From Malurus cyaneus samueli (lineage: Eukaryota; Chordata; Aves; Passeriformes; Maluridae), in the NCBI GenBank assembly GCA_009741485.1, contig CM019217.1:30852061-30916060 (forward strand): a stretch of DNA of 64,000 bases, read 5' to 3'. Shown here one piece after another: positions 38,237 through 52,000 of this stretch. The position numbers and the translations under genes are program-made. A model generated the notes under the pieces. It saw only the letters and a program-made list of their open reading frames with translations, searched no databases and was not told the origin of the DNA. Numbering within the stretch: the first letter of the stretch is position 1; every line of letters begins with the position of its first letter.

Positions 38237-39100
38237 AATAAATGAAGATTACAAATTATTCCTTTAGATTAAAATAAAATAGGTGGTAGATACTACAGAG
38301 CCAAGAGACAAAACAACTGCTACAACTGGGAAGGAAACAGAGAATATGGAAGCAAACAGATGTTTAAATAAGGTAAAATGGAATTTAAAATAGGACCTGT
38401 CTGCAATTTCAGAGGCGCTGCTTGAAGCTGTGATGTAGTTCAGCTGTGATGGGAATGTGTGCAAACACAAAGCAGCTTGAAAGACAAATTAATTTCTTTA
38501 GCACTGAGTACAACATGCTCTTGGCCAGTGAATAGTATGCATATTTATAATACGTTAGTTTCTTTAAAGTCAAGTAAGGAATTATCTCCCTTAAAAATCT
38601 TTATTTGTTGTTAGACTTTATTTTCATTAGATTGCTTAATTTTACTTCAAGTAGTTTATGGAATATGAACATGTCATTCTAGAAAGTAGAACCTACTTGT
38701 GGAATACAGTATTATAGCTAAGGAGAGTACTACATGTGAGGTGTACTGAACGGCTGACTAAAACTTTTTTCTAAATCTAACTTATGAACTCATTGACATA
38801 GCATCTTTCCTTAATGGAATGTGTTTGTATATAACTTCTTGATATGCTTAAAAGCATGGCACCTTTCATCAGTTCACATTAATGAACACCATATGGTTTA
38901 CCTATGGTTTGCCATTTCCAGATGGATAGACTCTGTTTAGAATATTGTGAGTATCAGCCTCGGGTGGGAGAAAACCCTTATTAAAGTGATTAAAAAATTT
39001 AAAACATTGAAAGAAATATAAAACATGCAATTAATTTCCAAGACAAGGCAACAAAGATTAAATAAACAAGCAAACAAAAACCAGATTAATCTGGGATAAT

Positions 39101-39395
39101 GAAAAGAAGAAAAGAGAAAGAAAAAGAAAAGAAAAGAAAAAGAAAAAGAAAAAAAAGAAAAAGAAAAAGAAAAGAAAAGAAAAGAAAAAGAAGAAGAAAA
39201 GAAAAAGAAAAAGAAAAGAAAGAAAAAGAAAAAAGAAAAAGAAAAAGAGAAAGAGAAAGAAAAGCAAAAAAAGAAAAAGAAAAAGAAAAAAAAAGAAAAA
39301 GAAAAAAGAAAAGAAAAGAAAAAGAAAAGAAAAGAAAAAAAGAAAAGAAAAAGAAAAAGAAAAAGAAAAAGAAAAAGAAAAAGAAAAAGGGAAAA
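39101..39395 (+). repeat. 295-nt polypurine (GAAAAA)n tract
   Basis: The plus strand holds only A and G for 295 nt, with one exception, a C at 39265. Units vary between GAAAA, GAAAAA and GAAAAAA, and the right end is a regular AAAAAG hexamer array from about 39343. Frames through it produce lysine/glutamate/arginine-rich (plus) or phenylalanine-rich (minus) peptides of up to 164 residues. These are compositional artefacts. Such purine-only, mirror-symmetric tracts are able to form triplex DNA. Confidence 0.97.
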
Positions 39396-42300
39396 TTTAT
39401 CTTTGAGGAAAGTGAATAGCCTGGAAAACAAAACAATAGGTCCTTATGTGACATAGGCAGAAATATTTTCAACATAGCATCTAAAAGGGCATTCATTTTT
39501 CTATTTATAGTTCATATATTAGAGAACTGTATAGCATGCACATACTTACAAGATTACTTGAGTATAGTCATGACAAATCTAGCTCAGAAAATTTAATTCA
39601 CTGAAAAATATACTTGGAGATTTCCAAGTAGATCCAATATTAATGAGAGTTGTTCCAGCTTTTTAGTGGAACACTTCAAGTAAATCACAAGGTTTAGTAA
39701 TGAACAGGGTGAAAGAAGCCCAAAACACCACAAAAAATTTTAACCATAGTCCCTTAAATGCTGAGGGACCACAGCAAGAATAAAGATAGATCAAAAATAT
39801 GGAGAAAAATGAATGCCATTTACTGCACCCATTTTTCATTAGAAAACACCCTCCTTTGGGAAATGTTCTGTTAGCTCATGTTCAAAGTCTTGAAAATATT
39901 GTGTGTGGTGCTTCCTTATTGCTTTGCAAGATAGTGACAGCAAAACCCCAACAATACAAACCAGCATGAAAATACAGGAACAATCCATACTTTTTTCTGC
40001 AAATAAATATGATTTCATTATTTTAAAAATTGTCTTTTTATATACCATTTTCTATGCCTTTACATTGTTATTGGGTTATGGATTGAAACCCCAGTCCTTT
40101 AATGATGTGTCTCCTCTCTGTTGTCATTAATTCTAGCAATTCTATGGCAATATGAAGCAGCAACTCTGTTTAAATTACGAGATACTACAGTTTATTATTT
40201 CTTTAGAGTTTTTCCAAAGGCCTTGTCTTTTCCATGTGTATTTCCGACTGCAAGCTCTGACATGCAGGTAATTTGTATTTCCCAGAAACCTAGCATACAA
40301 ATCTGTGGATCTTTAACTAAATGAAAGCAAAGACAGCACTGCAGAGATGGTGCTATAATTTACACAGATGTATGCACATCTGGAGTGCATACACAGGCAT
40401 AGGCAGAGGATACCTTCTGCCAAGAAGGAGGTTGTTTTAGTCAGGCATTCCTTCTTTTCCAAATCCTCCTCTTGGTTTGCAAGAGCCTGAAGTCTCTTAG
40501 TTAGTAAGAGAACTTTCTGTGAGTATACAAGGAGTATTTCTTGTTGGATACTTAACTGGTCATGATTTTTAAAATTTAAATAACCATATAAAGTGGAGAG
40601 CCTTATGAAAATCTAGGTTGCACATAGAGGTAAAATTTCTCAACCAAATATTTAGGCTCAGAGCTTTCATTTTGCTTGAAAACAATATTATTTTCCTTTT
40701 AGATAATGTCATTAGAATTCATTTGAAAAAATATTCTAGCTCGATTGAAATTGTTCATTCACCTCGTACTCTGAAGGGACATTTGTGATAAAATACAAGT
40801 AGAAGCGAAAGGTGATATGAGAAATGGAAAGCTTTGTTCATGAAAGGAAAGAGAATTCTCCAAGATGCTTCACTTTGAGAGCTGAGCTACAGATCCCAGG
40901 CCCCACCTCTAGAACAATTAAGCAGAAAGAAGCAAATGGTTTTTGGTCATAGGAAGAAAAAAAAAATGGTTACAATTCAATGAAAGGTTTTTGCCTAGAG
41001 TGTTAATGAGAATTAATCACAGAAATAGAGGTGTCAGCATACTGTGTAACTTAGATACCGAGTACTGAATGACATAGCTTCATTCGGGATATTGCAAAAT
41101 TTTCTGTGAACAGTTTTAACTGTAATGAGCACATCTCTCTGTGTACATGTACAAAGAGGAGAAGCAAGGCTAGACAAAAGTAGACAGTAAAATGTTACTC
41201 CATTGGAAACCCATGAAGGAATAAGATTAAACAATGCTTTTTAGCTATTTAGCTCAAATTTCTCATTTAGATTCATAGCACTTTAATTTTCCTTTCAATA
41301 TGTATATTGTATATTATGAGTCTCCCAGAGAAACTACAGGATCTTTATGATGTGCATGATGCAGCTGCCAGTTTTCTGTGGTTGACTGACTTAACAGGAT
41401 AATGGAGATGGAAACTGGCACTTTCAATAAAATGGAAATCATGGAAGTTTGAGTAGTTTTACCTCAGATGCTCACCAAATGAGGTTGAACAGGTTACTGA
41501 TGATTCATCCAGATAGACAGTGATAGTCATCAATGGGGTATCAAAAATGCTTAAGGTACATAAAATATACAAATGATTGGGCCAATTTAATCAAAATAAT
41601 GACATCTTTTTCAAAAGGATTTGTAAATCAAGTTGTAAACCAACATAGCTCTTTTAAAATTATGAAACAGTCCCTTTTACTCAAAATAATCCAAGTGTTT
41701 TCTTCAGTGCTCATCCTTTTTTTTTCTTTTTTTTTTTTTTTTTTCTGATTTATGCCTTAAACTGCATGCCTTTATCTCTGATGATTTTTACTGGGACAAA
41801 AAAATAATTTTTATTCTTGGACTGTGTTCTACTACATTCTACATCTAAATTGAGATTCCACTTCTCAAGAAGATGCTTCTTCTTCTCTTGCACAGTTTTA
41901 TTATGATAAATTATTGTTTCTTTTAATGCATTCTTTTTAATCAGATCCAGAGTGAAAAATATTGTTAAATGCTTGATGTGCATAATATGATATTTTTCTA
42001 ATTTAAGAAGAAAAAAATCATAGTATATAAACAGATACAATCAATGTTATATCTGTCAACAGATTATATCAATAAAAGTCTTTACATTGGAGTTTTAGGT
42101 GTAAGTCAGTGGCAATTGTCAGGTTGCCTTACTGGTGACCTCATAGCTTGTTTCAGGACACAGACCTTTTTAAGAGACATAAGGGTCTTTTCTCTTTTTT
42201 TCTGTATTTCTTTTCCCCTGGGGTCATTTTGTGATAGACAGAAGTTCAAGTGTCTAGCTGTTCAATCTTCTCTTGTCAAGCTATGTACTTTCAGATACTT

Positions 42301-45273
42301 TGTTTGTTTGTTTGTTTTTTTTTTCTTCTAAAAGAGAGAGAAAATGTGAAAGAGTAAAAAAAAAGACAAGAGCTTAGTTTGGATTTCCTTCAGTAGCTGT
42401 TATCTGAGAGTCTTATGTCTCATGTGAAGTGCCTAGACCAGCACTATTCATTTGCATTGTGCTTATTTATTCCTTCGACCACCCCGAGGGACGGGTGCTG
42501 TGTTTTGTGATGCTTTAGTAATGGGGCTGTTACAGACACTGTGTTAAGCTGAGTTCAAGGAACTCATTCATCTGGCTGATTGCACTGGCAAACCAAGCCA
42601 ATGTACTCTTGTGGCTGTAAAATACTCACCAAGCTTCTGTAATACTTTTCATGCAAACTCATGCTCCCTCTAACTTGTGAAGAAATGCCGTGGACAAAAT
42701 CACTCTGCCAGTTTGAGCCAGGGTTAATTAGAGTTAAAAAAAGAAAGGGGGGGAAAAAAAGGAAAGAAAATGGAGTTCAGATTTTTGTTTACCTAATTTC
42801 CAAGTTTATTGAACCAGCAATGAATGCTGTCTCTGAATGAATTTCAAACTAGCATGGAAGTGAGACACAAATTAAAAGTAGATGTGCAATACTGCTTTGT
42901 AGTATAGAACATAAAACTCTTTCCCTGTGAATAGGAAAATCTGGGGTCAGCAAGTCATATAAACACATCTCAGAGTGTGCTGGAAGCTATTGCAATTATA
43001 AAATGTAATAAATGTTTGACAATAGGTATTGAACTAACTCCCCAAAGACTATCAGATTAAACGGGCTGCTTAGTGTGGCTTAAAATGCTTTCAACAGCTT
43101 TTTGTGTTAGTAGGAACACGGACAGCATTTTACGAAAGAAGTAATAAAATAAAGCTTTTTGATAGTCTAACCTGGAGGCCAAAAAGGTGTGGAATAAAGT
43201 TATCAGCATCAGTCCACAGAAGCCATGACTGAATTGTGGCTGGTGATTTTATTTATAAAGTTTCAGTTTTCAAGCAGTACCTTGGGTGGCAATTTAAATT
43301 TTCCCAGAAAGCCTAGGCTTAAATTTCCAAAAGAATATGTTTCTAGAAATGGCTATAAAATCATTCAGAAATTCATTAAGAAATACATGTCTGTAATCTC
43401 TGTCGCTACCTATCTGTCTATCTGAACTATTGAAGAGCTTGTTTAAAACACACTTTAGGTATTTCTTAAGATCCAAGAAGAAACCTGTAATACTAACAGT
43501 AAACTTTTAATTGCTCCTTAGATTAAGAATCCCAAATCAAAGCAGAGAGCAGACTTTGTGTTAGAACTAGTTAGTATCACAGATGATACCCTTCCAGATG
43601 GTTATTGTCAGCTATGAACTGGAAACAGCTTATTTGCAGATAAAATTGTATTTCAGATATACTTCATACCACCTGTTACTTTAATATTGTTTAGTGCAGC
43701 TACAGTTCTAAGAGATTATGAGCAGATGTAGATGATATAACTTTGTAAGCTACCAATTTATTTTCAGAAAATATTAGATGGCATCGGGCTCTAAGTTTTA
43801 GACTTACAAATATTATTTAATTTCCCATGGAAAATGTGAAGATTTGAAACTGGATGATGTAATTTGTAAATAAAGGCTAAACTTCTCGAAATTTAGAGCT
43901 AAAGTTTTTGAAAGTACTCCTGTTTTCTACTGTTGAAGGCAAGGGAACTTCTGCTGAAACAAATTTGCCCTCAGATTTTTGGTTCGGATGTGCCTTCATG
44001 TGCTTGATTATGCATTCCAAGTATATTAAAATCTTTGAAATATCTTTTATTTTAAAACAGAATGGAAATATTAAACTACTCTAGAATTTCCTTTACAACT
44101 TCTTTTCAGAAAAAGGCACAACTCAGATTAAATGTGTTCCGTCAGCTCTTCAGGGCATAGCTGTTGTTTCTTCTCATTGACAGGTGTACAGGGACATAAT
44201 GACCCTTCTATTATTGTTTCCCATTTTTGCCTGTGCAACTCTTTTATAAATCTACTCAAAGTTTTAAGAATACTCAAGATTTATCATAAAAATTCATAGA
44301 GCTGGTATATTTTATATTATTTCATTTATTTTATTTTAAATTTTATCCATGCTAGAGCTGAAAATTTGGTTGTATTAGAAGACAACCTAAAAAAAGACTA
44401 AATAATTGAATGCAAGTACTTCCATATCTGGGATTTCCTTTTTATTTTAATTTCAGTGCATTTTATGTATTGCTCTATTCATTATTTTTTCCTGAAACTT
44501 TGATTCTGAAAATATTATCATTCAAGCCTAACAGTAGATATTAGCATACAATGTTCATTTTTCTCAAAGAACATGACCTCAAATGCAACTCAAACAGAGG
44601 ATAAATTATGAATAGCTTAGGATTTTACATTTGACCATTCATTTTTACAGTAATTTTACCTCTCAAGCATTGATAAATGTATCAGGAAGCTCCAGTTACA
44701 TGATTTATCATATATTTGGTGCCAAAATGTGGTTCTGATATTGCATGGCTGCTTCAAGAAAAATGAAGTGTCACATATTTTCTGTTTGTGTTTGTGAAAG
44801 GAAAAGCTTAGCTTTATCTGAAGTGACATTGTCAAGTTTGAAAAGGAAATTTTCAAACGAAAATATAGTTTTAAAAAGTCTCAGTATAATAAAATAAAAT
44901 ATTTATTAACCTTATCATCTCCTCATTAGAATCACTGATGTGAGATGGGAGCAATACTAAAATGTCTCATTTGCATTTTGCATCTCTAAAAAAAGTAGAT
45001 TAATTTGTTTAAATTATAGCTAATATCATTGTAGTGTTGTTATATATTAGAAATTGATTACCTTGTTTCTTCTGTAATGGTCTCATTATATTTGATTTTT
45101 ATGCCTCATTTTTTTATTCTTCTTGAAATAATGAATGCACAACAATGAGATCATTAATGTTTTATACGCATTTTTTGCTACCACCTAGTACTTCAAATGA
45201 AACACATGGACTAATCTGAAAACAAGCTAAAGATATTTTACTCCAAGCATTGTCTGTCAGTATAAATAAAATA

Positions 45274-45299
45274 AACCTGACTTGTAGCCAAGTCAGGTT
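45274..45299. repeat. Perfect 11-bp hairpin, 4-nt loop
   Basis: The arm AACCTGACTTG (45274-45284), the loop TAGC (45285-45288) and the exact reverse complement (45289-45299) form a compact hairpin. Flanking TGTAG and CTACA pieces allow an alternative pairing. No function is implied by the context. Confidence 0.92.
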
Positions 45300-46028
45300 G
45301 ACTACAAAGAGAAAAAAAATAGTATCCTGTATGTTTTCAAAACCAGGGTAAACTGCAGATTGTGTCTATAGAAAGAATCAATTCAGAGTAATGGGCTGGA
45401 TACATGATATTTAGAAAAAAAAAACTATGAATGGGTCTCAAAAAACGAAACTGGGCAAAGTAGAATCTGAGAGCAGGATATAGTACAAACTATAGAATCA
45501 GAACAGTGAAGTACACAGCTCTTCATTCTGGGAAGGTTACCTTTGGTCAGTTTTAGAGGTCTTTGAGTTGTGATATCTGGGTTTGGTTTGTTTTTTTGTT
45601 TTTTTTTAAGTTAGCTTGGATGATCAGTGGATATTTTTCTTTAGTGATATCTGGTTTTCTTCATTTTTTTCTATGGTATAAACAATTACAAATATTTTTT
45701 TTTGTGTGTTAAGATTGATTGTACCTCTTCTGCTTACTGTGAAGTGTTTCACTCTGAGAACAACATTGATCTGAGTGGCATGAGCAAAGATTTTACCCTT
45801 TTTGAACAGTTATCAATCTTTATTCCTCTGCAGCAGCCTTGTAAGATTTATGATAGTTCTGTAGTATTTATAAGATATTCATACCACTATCTTCACTGTG
45901 TATAGGCTCAAATCCACTGTAACTCATAAAAAAAAGCCTTCTAGTCATTTAACCATTTCCTCCAATTTTTTGCCGAGGTTCTTGTGTTGAGGTGCACAAA
46001 TCTGTACAACAAACTGCAAATGTGAAAT

Positions 46029-46073
46029 TACATAAAGGGATGTAACATAAGGGATCTGTACATAAAGGGATCC
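46029..46073 (+). repeat. 15-bp tandem repeat, three units
   Basis: TACATAAAGGGAT occurs at 46029-46041 and exactly again at 46059-46071, with a diverged middle copy AACATAAGGGATC at 46044-46056. The period is 15 bp. Confidence 0.9.
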
Positions 46074-49000
46074 TTATCTCCTTTTCAATGATGTAAAGCA
46101 ACTCTATATTTCATTATCAGTATTTTTATACAGCAAGTCAAAATCCTAGTTTTATTTTTACTGCATGACCTTTCAAGATCATATTTCTTTTTCTTGCTAA
46201 AATTGCACCTAAGTTTCCTACAGTTTTACCTGTTTCAAAGTATTCCCTCTTGTTAAGTATAAGAAAACATTCAGAATTCACAAATATATTAGATTTTTAG
46301 GATGGATTTCTTTGTTTCCATCCTCTCCTATGATGTTATGTTGATGTTCCTCTGATGTCTGCAGTGTTTTCAACATGGAGTATTTCTTAAGGCTTCCATT
46401 AATTCAGCTATTTAACCGTAATAAAAAAGGCATTGGTCCTTTAATTGGCTTTAGTGATGCTTCATATACAAAGCAACTGGAATTACTTTTTCTACTTTTT
46501 TTTTCATGATAGGGTGTACCATTTATTAAAATCAAAGGAACTTTTACAGCCTCCTGTGAAATGTTTATAAAAAGCAATTTGAAGTAGGAATGTTTTGTCA
46601 AGGGATGTATTGATTATCCACTGTGTAACATTTTCACATCAAGACAAAAAGCTGCCCTTGGAAGAGTTAATGCAATTAGTGGGCTCTACACAGGAGGAAA
46701 GAAATATATCTAGAGAAGTACAAAAGATAAAACTATATGACCCTAAAGATTGGATTTTCCCGCAGATTTCCTGGTGGTTTAGAACACAAGAAGTTATAAA
46801 AGCTTGTCTCTTGAAACTGGAGCTGCCATAGTATTGAGACCAAACATACAGCATAATTTTTTCGATGTTAGGCAAGTTATTTGGTAGTTCTTATCAAAAA
46901 ATGTTTAGAAAATTAAGTTAACGTAGATGAGATAGAATTTTCAAGATTAGCATTTCAGGGAATCTTCAGTGCTTGAAAAACAGAAATATTTTTAAAATAC
47001 AAATTATGGTCAAATCTACTTTAATTGCTACTTCAATCTCCCTTTAATTATGCTTGAAAATCTCTGCAACTGTTAAAGTTTTCAGGCATTTTGCAGAACT
47101 GCTTAATTCTTGTTGCTATGAAAGAGCCAAACAGTCAGGTGATTACAGTGAAATGGTTCCCAGACCTTTTCATAGCTATGACAGAGCTGAGAAAAGTGTC
47201 AGTGATGTCTTAACACTAAGCATGTGTGCTGAAACATTAATTCACAACTCATATCAGTGGATATTCAGATACTGTATAGACCTGAATCAAAACTCTTAGA
47301 AGCATGAGGATTACAGTTTTACCTCAAATGTTAGAAATTACTTGGCTTAGTCACCATGACAAACTCCCTCAGATGCTGGTCAAAAACCAAAAAAAAATTA
47401 AACCCGCATTAACTGCATTTTGTGTATTTTCCTTAGAAAAAGCTAGGGAGCTCTTTGTCCTCCCTTCCCACACAGCTTGCTGCAGGTTCTCTGCCAGAGA
47501 CTGCCTTTTCCCATAACTTGCACCTCAAGCTGTTTTCATTAGAAAGAACCACTTCATGAACATTCGCGTCATCTTTAATAAGCTACATGTCCTCTGAAAT
47601 GTTCCCTGTAGTCCAGGCATTTAATCTTTCTTCCTGCAACTTATTTTCTTCTTGTCAAAGAAGTAGTTTTATCCTATTAACTGTGGCCAGCTAACCAGAA
47701 AGGCAGATTAATGCTGGTAGATGAATACAAGTGCTGGAACCTATCTGTGAAAACAAGCAAAGAAAAAGGAAAGTAGCACTAGTCCAGTTGCCAGCAGACA
47801 GATATTAGACCATCACAGTTTGAAGAGCAAACCAAGTCCTTGTCACTCATAGTCCTGTCACACAATCTATTTTCTAGTGAAGCTAGTACTTTACATCACT
47901 GCAAACACCAATAAATTCATTTTATATATACTGTTTAATAGTATAAGCAAAGAAACACAGCTCAGTATTAAAATCTCAGATTAAACACTTAGGGATGATA
48001 ATGGATTTGATCAATTATTGTCAAAATCTTTATTCTAAATATAATGCATGCATTACTCAGTCACGTGCAAATGTTTGCATGTGGGTGTGTGTGTATATAT
48101 ATACGTAGTGTATCATGCAACCATAGCATGTGCATATTTTTAGTGTGCAACAAATATTTACATATAATAATTTAAAGGTTGGGTTTTTTTGCTATTAGCA
48201 TGTTTACTTTCAGAATTTAAAAATTAATTTCTGGAAAATTTTTTTCATTTATTTCTGTGAATCAAAATCCATCAAAGTTTAGAGTATGCAGGTGTGTGTA
48301 AATGTAAATATATTTATTAGTTGTTTTAACATATGCAACTGCAATTTACAGAGAGATGGAACCATTAAAAGAATTGCAAACTATATTTATCTTAACCTAT
48401 ACCTACAGAGTATTTGTATTATTAATATTTTAGTAGCAGATAGAAAGTGTGTTGGTTTTTTCTGAATGACTGGGATGATTCACACTGGAGTCTGTTTTTG
48501 CAGATTTTTCATCTAGCATCGGTAAAGCTTCGTGTAGCATCAAATGCAGCTAAAAGCTGAAATAAGCAGAATGATGACAAGTGATGGACTTAAGAGTTAA
48601 ACATGCATATGGCTTTTTTCTTCTTTTCTTTTTCCTGCTTGTGTAGCACATATATTTGTCAGAGGAGTAGGGAAAATTTCCCTTTACCTGTTATTGCAGA
48701 AATTCCAAAATAACCTATAGGTAGCGAGTGTAAGTAGGATTAACTGTTACAGGAAGTTCCACACAGAAATTTTCTCACAGCTAATGAAAATGTAAGCCTT
48801 TAAGTAACACCTATTCTTTCACCAGAATCACCAGTGTAATTCTTTACACTGAAATATTTATTTCAGAATTCTTAATCAAGATTTTTATCCGTAATGAAAT
48901 TAAATTCTTTGAACACCCATTTATTTAAAGCACAAGCTATTTAACAAGTATGTACTGAGAGGAATGACAATAGTGATAATAAATATTCTCAGTGCTGGTA

Positions 49001-52000
49001 TTGTATTTGATATTGCATGTAGTAGAAAACAAAAAGATTTCTGTTTTAAGACACAAGAAGTAGAGAACAAGAAAGCACCAAATGCACTTGTATACTTCCA
49101 GGGGAGGGGCTACAGGGAAAAATATTTCAATAGTTGTCTTTTCTCTTTTAAGACAAGTTTTGGTTTAATGTTAAGAAAACTCCTCCCTCCCCCTGCTGAG
49201 ACCCCTGCAGGGCATCGCTCCTAATGAAACCTGCTACTCCCGGGTTGCAGGATATCAACATTTGTCTTTTGCACACAGACATCAAAGGGTTTTCAAACAC
49301 AGGCAGTAGACAGGGAGAAAGGTAAAACAGCTGCCAAATCAGGACGTGTTTTTTGAGGAGAAAAAGCCAGGCACTGTAAGGAGAATGGACAGGATGAGAG
49401 TACAGAATAAAGTACACAAAATAGGCCTGAGTGTCTGAGGGTATTGTTTGCTTACACTGGAGTAAGAGCACCACAATAATTCATTGCTGAGCCGGGAGTC
49501 AAGTGGTCAGCCCGATTCCAGGAAATTTACATTTCCAACTCCAGGGGAATGGGGTTTTAGTTCTAAGCTGTTTGCCATGCAGTGATTTGGATTGTTCAGT
49601 TTCTTTCTCATTTGAAAGATTTAATACAATCTTTTTCACTGGCCCTTAGGTCCAAAAGAAAACAAAATGTTTTCCTCACCCACCTTTTCATGCTTACACA
49701 TATCTGTTAGTTTTTCTCCTTGGAAAAAAATCTGCCTAATTACTGAGAGGTGGACAGAGTTTCATTGTGTGAAGACACTGAGGGAAAACTGCAGGCGTAC
49801 TAAGAACTTTGACTGATTACTAGTAAATATGATAAGTACAAGAACCGTTTGTCATTCAAAACTTTCAATAGTTTCTACAACATTTCTTTATTTTTTTTTT
49901 TTTTTAATATTTCCAGGCTATTATTTTAAATTTGGACATTAAACCCACCAAATTATGCAAAATTTCTATGTAAAGACCTTCAAAGAAAACTTCCTTCTTT
50001 CCTATATCCTGACTCATTACTCCCATCCTTTTTTCTGTTCAGTCAAGCAGAAATACAGGCAATGGAAGAAAAGGGAAGAGAAGATGAAAAGTGAAAAAGA
50101 GGCATTGTGTTTTCCTGCATGCACGTATCAATAAAAACACAAATATTGTAAAGAAATTAAAGTCCACAACTTCAATTGAAAATAAATTAGCAATTCCAGT
50201 TACTTGCAGATTCCTTATGCATGAAATAAATGTACATTGTTTGATCAAATGTTAGTCTTACAGATCCTTCTGCTTTTCCAGAGACTGTTAGGTCAGAATT
50301 TCATCTTGTTGTACAAAATACCACTTATAGCACAAAGTAGCATATTCTAAATCTATGCAAAGTCTTATATTCAATTTTATAACACAAATATATTGTCCAT
50401 CCTTCCCCTATAGTGATGTCTACTTTGCTGGTGGGTGATCTTTAAAAAGCTGGAATCTTAGTTATTCCCAGCTTTTCTGAAAGAGTCTAAACTCTATAGT
50501 TATACTAACAGCGCAGAAAGAGGAGTCAAAACAGATATCAATGTTACACAATAAAAAGAGAATTATCTTCAGCAACAGAAATGAGTGCTAGATGATGTAA
50601 TATTTGGGCAGGGTATTTATATGAAAATGTATATTATAATAACAAAGTGCTCTAGAGGTCACATAAGTAAATTGCTTGACTATCAAGGGTAAGAGAACTC
50701 AAATGAAGTCTTGGATCCTATAAAATTGATGAGTTTGACCTCAATTAACTGTAATAGGATCAGTGTTTTCCTCTGTCTTTTTAAAAACTGTTGGTTCCCA
50801 TTTTACTGCCCACCCACACTCTCAGGTTAAACAGGTAGTATTGATGCTTTGTAAGTTTTTTTTATATATTTCTGTACAGACTAAAAGAATAGCAGACAAA
50901 ATATTCCTGTTGTCTTGCAGATAGGTCCTTTTTTCTTCCCCCAAAAGTCCTGTTTTATGCATAAACATGGTAAGAGATGGTTGTTTGCCTTTAACTACTA
51001 ATAAAGGATGTTGCAGACACCAGCTAAGGGATTCAAATTGCAAGCAGAAATTGTAATAATATTATTATATTTTACAGAGAAATATCCACGTGCCAGTGTC
51101 CAGTGTCTACACATAATTTCAGTGTAGCTGTAGGGGGTTTGGAGATTCTGGTTCTTTCTGCAATGTTAGTTCCTGCCTCACCAATGTTCCTAAAAATGCT
51201 CATGGATGCCCATCAGCCTTTAGTGATGTGTCAGTGGCTTGAAAACCTTTTTCCATGTGATTCTTTCCTGAAACGTGGAGTTTAACCATCATACATAAGA
51301 GATACGTAAGCGGTTGTTGCATTTTATGTTATTAAAAATGCATATGCCTTCTATCTGTCTGCCACCTCCCCCTAATGATGCTAAAAGGTGGTTTTAGTCC
51401 AGTTATGTTCATTAAAATATCAAGGAATGGGATACTCAAGAAATGGATACATTTACTTTATCCATGGATACTCACATCTACTTTATCAGTGTGTCTTCTG
51501 GTGGTCCTAGTTCATTAGGCATGTTTTCTATATCTATTGTCCATCCCCAGAATTTTCAGTTTTACAAAAGAACAAGCAATGGGGGATGATTTTTATGGGC
51601 AGTCATTTTCTGAACTGGTACAAGCAGCAGATCTTCATGTGATTAGTAGCCATATATTTAAGTTACTGAAGGAAGCTTGCTTTTCTTTTTTTTCTTCTCC
51701 CATTTTTCCTTAAAAGAAGGCAAAGCCTTGCTACAGACCACCCATCCAAGAACATGAAATAAGGTGCATAGATCTAAGAATTCTGCACCTTTACCCAGTC
51801 CTAGAAAAATGGAACATAATGAAATCATAGTGGTCATTGTGTTTGGATTGGGTTCGAAAGCCAGGAACATGCTTTGAAAGTACTTCTACATTCTGTTGAT
51901 ACTGTACAACGGCTAAATAGTTTTCACTTGAGCTATGAAGCACATTTTCTCTCACCAGTGTGGAATCCTTACCTTTTCCTCTTCATGTATTTTATATTTC

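Larger units (their letters stand above)
35590..39100. other. Gene-free sequence
   Basis: No gene is seen. A three-unit small tandem lies at 36817-36852, and a T17 run merging into (TTTG)n lies at 38169-38236. Frames up to 87 codons are unrecognised. Confidence 0.55.

Noticed and set aside
39086..39496. Long minus-strand frames (136 and 164 codons) and a 106-codon plus-strand frame
   Set aside because: They read through the GAAAAA purine tract. The peptides are only F/L/S or K/E/R because of the composition, and none continues as a normal protein outside the tract.
46595..46831. 78-codon frame with a charged, protein-like composition
   Set aside because: It looked exon-like at first, but a 78-codon antisense frame overlaps it and there is no recognisable domain.
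51846..51858. tRNA-like B-box GGGTTCGAAAGCC
   Set aside because: No matching A-box or cloverleaf can be drawn upstream. An isolated B-box match is expected by chance.
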